Below, piece by piece: positions 58,124 through 64,000 of a stretch of DNA of 64,000 nucleotides; within the stretch, counting starts at the first letter, position 1, and every line of letters begins with the position of its first letter. The notes under the pieces were generated by a model. It saw nothing but the letters and a program-made list of their open reading frames with translations. It had not been told where the DNA came from and ran no database searches. The stretch spans positions 3,341,590 to 3,405,589 of the forward strand of contig OY744471.1 of NCBI GenBank assembly GCA_963556145.1. Direction: 5' to 3'. The position numbers and the translations under genes are program-made. This stretch comes from Hygrocybe punicea. Lineage: Eukaryota; Basidiomycota; Agaricomycetes; Agaricales; Hygrophoraceae.

Positions 58124-58470
58124 TGGGTAAACCTGCGGGTTTTGCCATGGGTAGAGCCATGGGTAAGGGTACAGGTACAGATTCCTGGACCCACCAGCTT
58201 TTTTTGAACCCCTGGATCATCCAAAATGGTCAAGTATTGAGCTAGATATTCTCAAAATACTAGAATAAAGTATTTTGAGCATATCGAGCTCAATACTTGA
58301 CCATTTTGTACGATCCAGGGCTTAAAATGATGGGTAAAACCCATGGGTACAATAACCATGGCTCCAATTGGTGCTGGTATGAGAGTAGAAGATAATGGCT
58401 ACTAAAATTGAGGGTTTCAGATGGTGTATTAAATGGGTAACCCCTGGGTACTTTTAGCTGTACTGGGTCT
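58124..58470. mobile_element. Nested MITE-like insert with fold-back
   Basis: This segment is missing from the otherwise parallel second copy at 59511-59900. It carries several ATGGGTA-type repeats at both sides and the 52-base inverted repeat in its middle. No transposase is present, so it would be mobilised in trans if at all. Confidence 0.5.
58210..58320. repeat. Near-perfect 52-base inverted repeat with 7-base loop
   Basis: The arms are 58210-58261 and 58269-58320; only four of 52 positions fail to pair. The arms begin CCCTGGATC and end CTCAAAATACT. A transcript would form a long hairpin, and the DNA could form a cruciform. Confidence 0.88.
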
Positions 58471-58675
58471 TAAACTTCTTTCTTGAGTCATCTTGTGAGA
58501 AAAATGGCAAGAGGGCTGAGGATAAAGAGGAGAAGGGTGAAGGGATCAATAACACTCCACATAAAAGTTGTAAAGCATATTTATGATCATATCAGCTAGT
58601 TATGTTCAAGCGAGATTATAAGAAAGTTATTGTGGATTTTTCATGGAGCATATAACATTATTCTTAACTGTAACA

Positions 58676-59510
58676 CTCATCCCCATCACACTCATCCCCA
58701 TCGTACACATCCCCATCCCTCGCTCCATACCCCTGTCCTTGCAGCTGCCCAACCCCCTCCTCCTTGGTGTGTTCCATTTACATCCACATCTGTATCCTCT
58801 CAATCCCTCTGCCCCTGCCCCTGCTCAATTCCCTGGCCCCTTCCTGTTCACATTCCCATTCACATGTGCATCCTCTCCTCCTTCTCATGCTGTTCTCATC
58901 CCGATTCACATTCACATCCCCCTCTGTCACTCCCTCTATTAACCTACCTCTACCTTGCATCTTTCTGTTCTCATCTCCATTCACATTCACATCCCCCTCC
59001 CCCTCCCCCTTCTCATCTTGCCCTTGATTGCCCTGCCCAACCCCCTCCCCAGTTCTGTTCTCATCCCATTCACATCCCCCTTCCACCTAATGCCCCAACC
59101 CCTTCCAAACCCCCTGCCTCATCTGATGCTCATCCCTATTTGCATCCACATCTGCATCCTCCTTTCTCTCCTCATCTGCATCCCCCCCTCTATCTCACTG
59201 CCCCACACCAACCCCCTTCCTCTTCCTGTTCTCATCTCCATTCACATCCACATCCTGCTCCTCCTTCTTATCCCCATCTCATTGTCCTGCCCCTGCCCAA
59301 GCTCCTTTCCTTCCTGTTCTCATCCCAATTTGCATTTGCATTCCTCTCCACTCTCCTTATTCTCATCTCCCCCTTCATTTCCCTCCCTCATCCTGTTCTT
59401 ATCCCATTTGCATTTGCACCCCTCCCTTCCCCCTTCCCCTTCCTCTCTTCATCCCATCTCCCACTCCATCTACCAACCCCTACTCCAGCCCCTACTCCAT
59501 TCTGTTCTCT
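58676..59510 (+). repeat. Pyrimidine-rich tract A (CATCCC / CCATTCACAT units)
   Basis: About 830 bases of CT-rich DNA with frequent CATCCCCAT, CATTCACATTCACATCC and CCCTGCCC units. It is open for 308 codons on plus (Pro/Ser/His only), which reflects composition and is not evidence of a protein. Confidence 0.8.
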
Positions 59511-59999
59511 TACAGAAATGGTTGAAAACATGAAACATACCACATCTTCTGACTAAGAACTTACAGTCGAGAAATGCAATGATTTCTCAGTCACTGGCCA
59601 TCTGTACCTTTTCTGTCTTCAACCAGACCATCCTGTTGTCCTGCTGCTTGTAATTTTCAGAGTGTTTGATATCCTCAATTTTATTAGCCCTTGTCTTCTG
59701 CTCTTGGTCTGAAACTTCTTTGTTGAGTCATCTTGTGAGAAAGATGGAAAAGGAGCTGAGGATAAAGAGGAGGAGGGTGAAGGAATTCAACACTCCACAT
59801 AAAAGTTGTAGAGCACATTCATGGTCATATCAATTATTTATGTTTAAGTCATCTTAGATTTTCCATAGAGTTTATAACATTATTCTTAACTGTAACACTA
59901 AACTACTTATGTTCAAGTTATGTTATTGGGAAGTTATCCTAGATTTTCCATAGAGCATATAACATTATTTTTAACGGTAACACTACACTCTCATCCCCA

Positions 60000-61130
60000 C
60001 ATCCCTCTCCCCTCCCCTCCTCATCCACATTCCACACACACACACTCTCTCCTCATCCTCATCTGCATCCCCCTCCCTCTCCTCCTCCCTGTCCACATCC
60101 CCCCCTCCATCCGATCTCCACCTCCACCTCCACCTCTCTCTCCACCTCCACCTCCTCTTCCCCCTCCCTCTCCTTTTCCCCCCACCTCCTCTCCCCTCCT
60201 CCTCCCCCCTCCCCCTCCTCCTCCCCCCTCCCTCTCCTCCTCCTCCTTCTCATCCCCCTCCCCCCTCCTCCTCCTCCTCCACCTCATCCCCTCCTCCTTC
60301 TCATCCTCCTCCCTCTCCCGATCCACATCTCCTCCATCCCAACTCCCCCTTCCCCCTTCCCCTCCCCCTTCCCCCTTCCCCTCCCCCTTCCCCCTTCCCC
60401 TTCCCCTTCCCCCTTCCCCTCCCCCTTCCCCCTCCCTCTCCTCCTCCTCCTTCTCATCCCCCTCCCCCTTCCCCCTCCCTCCCCTCCTCCTTCTTCTCAT
60501 CCCCCTTCCCATTCCCCCTCCCCCTCCCCCTCCCATTCCCCCTCTCTCTCCTCCTCTTCCCCCCATCCTCCTCCCCTCTCCCCCTCCCCCTCCCCCATCC
60601 CCCTCCCTCTCCTCCTCCTCCTTCTCATCCCCCTCCCCCCTCCTCCTCCTCCTCCACCTCATCCCCCTCCCCCTTCCCCCTCTCCCTCCCCCTCCTCCTT
60701 CTCATCTCCCTCCCTCTCCTCCTCCTCCTCCCCATCCACATCCCCCCACCCCATCTTTTCCCTTCCCCCTCCCTCTCCTTTCCCCCCATCCTCCTCCCTT
60801 CTCCCCCTCCCCCTCCCCCGTCCCCCTCCCTCTCCTCCTCCTTCTTCTCATCCCCCTCCCCATCCCCCCTCCCCCTCCCCATCCCCCCTCCCCCTCCCCA
60901 TCCCTCTCCCCCTCCCCCTCCCCATCCCTCTCCTCCTCCTCCTCCCCCTCCCTCTCCTCCTCCTCCTCCTCCTCCTCCTCCTCCTCCTCCTCCTCCCCCT
61001 CCCCATCCACACCCCCCCCTCCATCCCATTTCCCCTCCCTCTCCTCCTCCTCCTCCCCATCCACATCCCCCTCTCCACCCCACCTTCCCCCTTCCCCCTC
61101 CCTCTCCTTTTCCCCCCTCCTCCGAGTCAT
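60000..61130 (+). repeat. Polypyrimidine tract B, about 1.1 kb, almost only C and T
   Basis: The plus strand consists nearly entirely of C and T (CCCCCTTCC, CTCCTCCTCC) with rare A in CATCC or CACATCC. It contains a run of about 12 CTC units near 60955-60992 and many mirror-symmetrical blocks. Such tracts can form triplex (H-) DNA and stall polymerases. The 419-codon open frame on plus and Gly/Arg/Glu frames on minus are composition artefacts. Confidence 0.92.
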
Positions 61131-61154
61131 CCCCCTAACTGTGACCCCAAGTTG

Positions 61155-61245
61155 TCACTACTTACTTATCCTATCTTAGTTGTCTTATCATATCTTAGTT
61201 GTCTTAATGGTCTTACTCAAGTGAACTAAGACAATTAAGATGAGT
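61155..61245. repeat. Right subterminal repeats with TAGTTGTCTTA motifs
   Basis: Copies of ATCTTAGTTGTCTTA (61172-61206), GTCTTAATGGTCTTA and the complements ACTAAGACAATTAAGA lie just inside the right terminal repeat. They match the motif of the left subterminal array in inverse orientation overall. Confidence 0.65.
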
Positions 61246-61327
61246 AAGTAGAATCCCTGTTTTACTGATGTTCACACTTGTGAGTGGCAATTCTAATCTT
61301 GATATTGTCACTTACCATCTATTCTAG

Positions 61328-61771
61328 CTCAAGACCACCACCGGAAGCGACGTCAAATTGAAGGTTCCGAAGACGAGGATATCAATGATTTAGTCGTTGA
61401 ACCCGAAAGTAATCCCCCTACATGCTGCTTATTTCGGACGCTGATCCTACTCTATTCTAGGCACGGGTGCAATTCAGAACGCAATAAAAAACATATCCAG
61501 AGACTTTGACTTCTCTGATTTTACCAGAATTATGAAGCTTCCTTTTCCTTCGAACCTCCCAGTCCCAGCCAGCCATTTTAAATACGAGGGAATCGATGGG
61601 GCCCTATACTTCCCATACATGGGAAGGTCAAAATTCAATGACTTACTAAGACTTTCGACAGCTGACGCTCTCACGCGCGGATTCAAGAGCCTTTACCTCT
61701 ATGGTTTCTCTGGTTCGGGGAAGTCCCATCTCCTGGCCGCACTTGTCATCAGGAAATTGAAAACCATATGA
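61328..61771 (+). pseudogene. CRN-like ATPase part, 3' fragment of the interrupted Crinkler gene, cut off after the P-loop
   Basis: After an acceptor at about 61327, a charged linker (HHRKRRQIEGSEDEDINDLV) is spliced over 61411-61461 to TGAIQNAIKNISRDF. The segment KLPFPSNLPVPASHFKYEG is followed by a P-loop, LYLYGFSGSGKSHLLAALV, as in CRN P-loop NTPases. The recognisable family sequence ends with LLAALV at about 61746; eight unrelated codons and a TGA at 61769 follow. The Walker B, sensor and C-terminal effector regions are therefore missing, and downstream DNA holds only repeats. This second lesion is independent of the transposon insertion. Confidence 0.72.
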
Positions 61772-62556
61772 GAAAGTCTTATAAGACCTGATCAGATAAA
61801 TCATAAGTAACATCCAGTGCCACAATGATAACAACAAGGTCAACCCAGATAATTTATGGTTACCTAGATGAAAATATATCACATCAAGCATATTGATATA
61901 AATGTAACATTGGTCACCAACAATGTCTTTCCCCCCAATCCAAGATAATTCATGGCTGCGAAGATCAATAACATCAGATATATCAGAAATGCAGCCCTAG
62001 TGTCATGACCACCTTAATGCTACAAGTGTTGAACCTGTATCATCTTGACTTCCCAGCTGAAACAATCTCAGCATGATATACAACGGTTCAGCAGTAGCCA
62101 TGAATCTATGTGTGCCGCAACAATACTCAATCTGTCAATCATGACATGAAAGCAGCAGCTATATCATAATTTCAATACGAGGCTCAAAGATCAGCAGATG
62201 ATGGCCGTTGATAAGATTATAGCAGGGTGATCCTCAAAGATGACATTTGTCATATTTGTCATAATGAGTGCCGGCGCAGCAGTGTAGCCATAAATCTGTG
62301 GATGCTGCAAGGGTGCTGATTCTGTCAACCATGACACACAAGCAGCAGCTTCATCACAATTTCCAAACTAGGCTCAAAGATCAGCAAGCGACAAGCATTG
62401 ATAAGATGATAGCAGATGGTCTTAGTGATGGATTTTGTTAGACGCATCATAATCGTCATGGTTGTTGCCGGCGTAACAGTCTGATAATGCCAAGCAAAAT
62501 GGAAGCGGGACCGAGGAAATATAATATATTAACGAGAAAGCGAATGACACGTAGAG
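61772..62556. other. Non-coding, repeat-containing spacer
   Basis: AT-rich DNA with many ATCA/TGAT motifs. From 62089 it consists of two diverged tandem copies of about 190 bases (listed separately). No coding frame or RNA gene was recognised. Confidence 0.5.
62089..62470. repeat. Tandem duplication, two diverged copies of about 190 bases
   Basis: Copy 1 runs about 62089-62275 and copy 2 about 62276-62470. Shared blocks in the same order are CAGCAGT, GTAGCCAT, AATCT, CTGTCAA.CATGACA, AAGCAGCAGCT, AGGCTCAAAGATCAGCA, TTGATAAGAT.ATAGCAG and TGCCGGCG. It is not coding. Confidence 0.75.
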
Positions 62557-64000
62557 CTAATATGCCTGGGGTTCACCAGCTTCATACGCCGAAGCCAGGT
62601 TTTCCTTGTAAGCGCGCCTCTTCTCCTTGATGCGACACAAAGCACTACCCTCAACTGGTACTCTAGCTTCCGAGAATGAATGTGGGAAGATTTTGCTACA
62701 TAAAGATTAACAGTGAGAAGCATCATTTACAAACGGTGAATGACTTACCGGTTCCACCAGGTGAGGAGTTCCTCGACTTCTTCCTTCTCCTCGACATCCT
62801 CAAGGAGATCTAAGAGACTGTTGTAGAATGTCTCGGAATCCGTGACCGTATCGGTGCGAGAGAAAGTGCTTGTGGAACTTAGAGCAAAGCGGACCTGAAT
62901 AATTATGAGAAGTAATCGTTTCTAACATCTGACAGCAGTACGAACCTGAGTAGCGATGTAAACCAAGGATGCTTTCGTCACACACGTCATACCATGAATT
63001 CGGGCATTTCCCGACCGCGTCGCTTTCGGTTCCTCGTCATCGACCGAGCTCGGCGACGTGAAGACGTGTTTGAATCCCTATGTATCTTCAAATAGGACGA
63101 AGGGATTTCATGAGATATTACGAACCGTGACTAAAAGCTGACTTCTCATTAAACCGTTCCAAGGGTCCTCTGGATCATAGGCGAGGTCTGCGTAAAGGAA
63201 GATGGGCCACTGATCACCACGGACGTGCATCTCGCCGCTACGAAGCTTCTCTTTAATACTGTACAAGATGTAGGGATTTCTTTTAATTTATAATAAAAGG
63301 AAGGAAAACATGACGTACTGGGGCAAAGACCAATCTACTCCTGCAGGACAAAGGAGCGCACCGGTCTTCTCATGATGAAATCCACGTGTTGTCTTTATCT
63401 TACGACTGAGAGGAGGTTCAAGAGTCGGCCCGGGAAGCGTAATCCAGTCAATGATGGCGGACTTCATGCCTTTTGTGTCATCGGCACGGGCCCCGCTGAC
63501 GCCTTTTCCTAGCTGAATGAAGAGATGTACAAGGAAGAAGTAAAAATACATTGAACGACTCACTAGGCCAGACAAGAGCTCGATCTCTTCTTCGGAGGAT
63601 TCCAGAAGTCGTTTCTCAAGATCAGGACACACCCTGAGCAGATCCTCGAACACTCGATGTTCGCGACGTTCCCTGCAGAAGACCCAAAATTGCACCATGG
63701 GGTTACAACGTGATAATAATATGTGCTTACTTCTGCGTTAAAGACTCGATGTCCACAGGCTCCGATTCACCCATGCGAGTCAAGCCGTTTGTAATAAGAA
63801 CATTCACGTTGCAGAAAGTGTGGACGACTCGACCGAAATGGCGTCCGTGGTGCACAAGGGGGTCGGTAATGGTCCTACTCATTGAAGTTAGCAATTTGAG
63901 GAGTACCTGAAGAGAAGGGGAATCACGGTCGTTTCCTAGAGCCAAGCTGCAACGCATCGTCGCGCGTCCGTCGACCAGTGGATAGTGCAGGGTCGGACTG
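62557..64000 (-). CDS. DUF6698-type protein (Agaricomycete-specific family), possibly 5'-partial
   Basis: Function unknown; the family is expanded in mushroom-forming fungi and often sits near transposons. Exons on the minus strand are 63957 (or beyond the window) to 63731, 63672-63564, 63512-63319, 63258-63126, 63077-62946, 62894-62749 and 62695-62557. All six introns are 46-55 bases and keep frame. Landmarks are RREHRVFEDLLRVCPDLEKR, GVSGARADDTKGMKSAIIDW, RGFHHEKTGALLCPAGVDW, GDQWPIFLYADLAYDPEDPW, NGLMRSQLLVTGFKHVFTSP and an acidic C-terminus ending EAGEPQAY. The frame is open upstream to the window edge, so the ATG at 63957 may be internal and the true start outside. No membrane segment or signal peptide was noticed. 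Confidence 0.78.

Larger units (their letters stand above)
57790..59990 (+). repeat. Non-coding internal duplication of the element
   Basis: A unit starting with CAGAAATGGTTGAAAACATG at 57951 recurs at 59514. It includes TGAGTCATCTTGTGAGAAA, GAGGATAAAGAGGAG and CTCCACATAAAAGTTGTA, then CATATAACATTATTCTTAAC, ahead of a pyrimidine tract. The first copy carries an extra segment of about 330 bases at 58124-58470. The second copy is followed by a third short echo of CATATAACATTATT at 59958. No coding sequence is seen. Confidence 0.75.
52448..61270. mobile_element. Plavaka-type DNA transposon (8.8 kb) with terminal and subterminal repeats
   Basis: The ends carry a perfect 13-base inverted repeat: CATCAGTAAAACA at 52448-52460 and its complement at 61258-61270, followed inward on both sides by GGG or AGGG-like bases. 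The element sits between two collinear parts of a CRN gene, which marks its limits independently. Target duplication is short: TT if the 13-base repeat is the true end, or AT if the element starts at CAGTAAAACA. Inside are a divergent accessory gene (-), the Plavaka transposase (+), and about 3.3 kb of non-coding repeats. Plavaka is a CACTA-related family described from mushroom-forming fungi. The stop in the transposase suggests this copy is non-autonomous now. Confidence 0.82.

Noticed and set aside
58630..59556. A 308-codon Pro/Ser/His-rich open frame on plus
   Set aside because: It is a translation of CT-rich tandem DNA with no domain or codon structure.
59920..61179. A 419-codon Pro/Ser-rich open frame on plus and Gly/Arg/Glu frames on minus
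   Set aside because: Pure composition artefact of the polypyrimidine tract.

Overview
The window looks like nuclear DNA of a filamentous basidiomycete, most likely an Agaricomycete. The reasons are many short introns (about 45-70 bases, mostly GT..AG), several gene families expanded or restricted in mushroom-forming fungi (a C2-NACHT-WD40 NLR, a Plavaka transposase, a DUF6698-type protein, an AGC/DMPK-like kinase, a pseudokinase fused to an IFI6/ISG12-like domain), and ordinary fungal housekeeping genes between them. I cannot name the species.

Layout. 1-23 kb is mostly gene-dense host DNA: a C2H2 zinc-finger regulator (-), a TFIIIC 90-kDa-type subunit (+), profilin (+), an unknown coiled-coil protein (+), a BEACH-WD40 protein (+) and an AGC-type kinase (-). 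It is interrupted by a decayed copy of the front half of an NLR gene (10.2-11.8 kb). 23.3-28.6 kb holds the intact-looking NLR on the minus strand, ending in 14 near-identical WD40 repeats. 28.7-42 kb is accessory and repeat-rich: a divergent pair made of a DD34E rve-type transposase (-) and a HECT-like protein (+), a VID27 gene that has lost its C-terminal part (-), a pseudokinase/ISG12-like fusion (-), an LTR-like tract and dispersed repeats. 43-51.6 kb is conserved again: mitochondrial dihydrolipoyl dehydrogenase (-), a Kre9/Knh1-type secreted protein (+), a long chromodomain protein (+) and a multi-pass membrane protein (+).

52.1-61.8 kb is a nested structure. A Crinkler-like (CRN) gene is split by an element of about 8.8 kb with 13-base terminal inverted repeats, subterminal repeats, a Plavaka transposase with an in-frame stop, a divergent accessory gene, an internal duplication, a fold-back repeat and a polypyrimidine tract of about 1.1 kb. 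The CRN ATPase part is itself cut off just after its P-loop. The window ends with a 190-base tandem duplication and a DUF6698-type gene (-) that may run off the edge.

No rRNA, tRNA or CRISPR was recognised. Exon borders were worked out by eye from reading frame and splice consensus; those called uncertain need transcript data.
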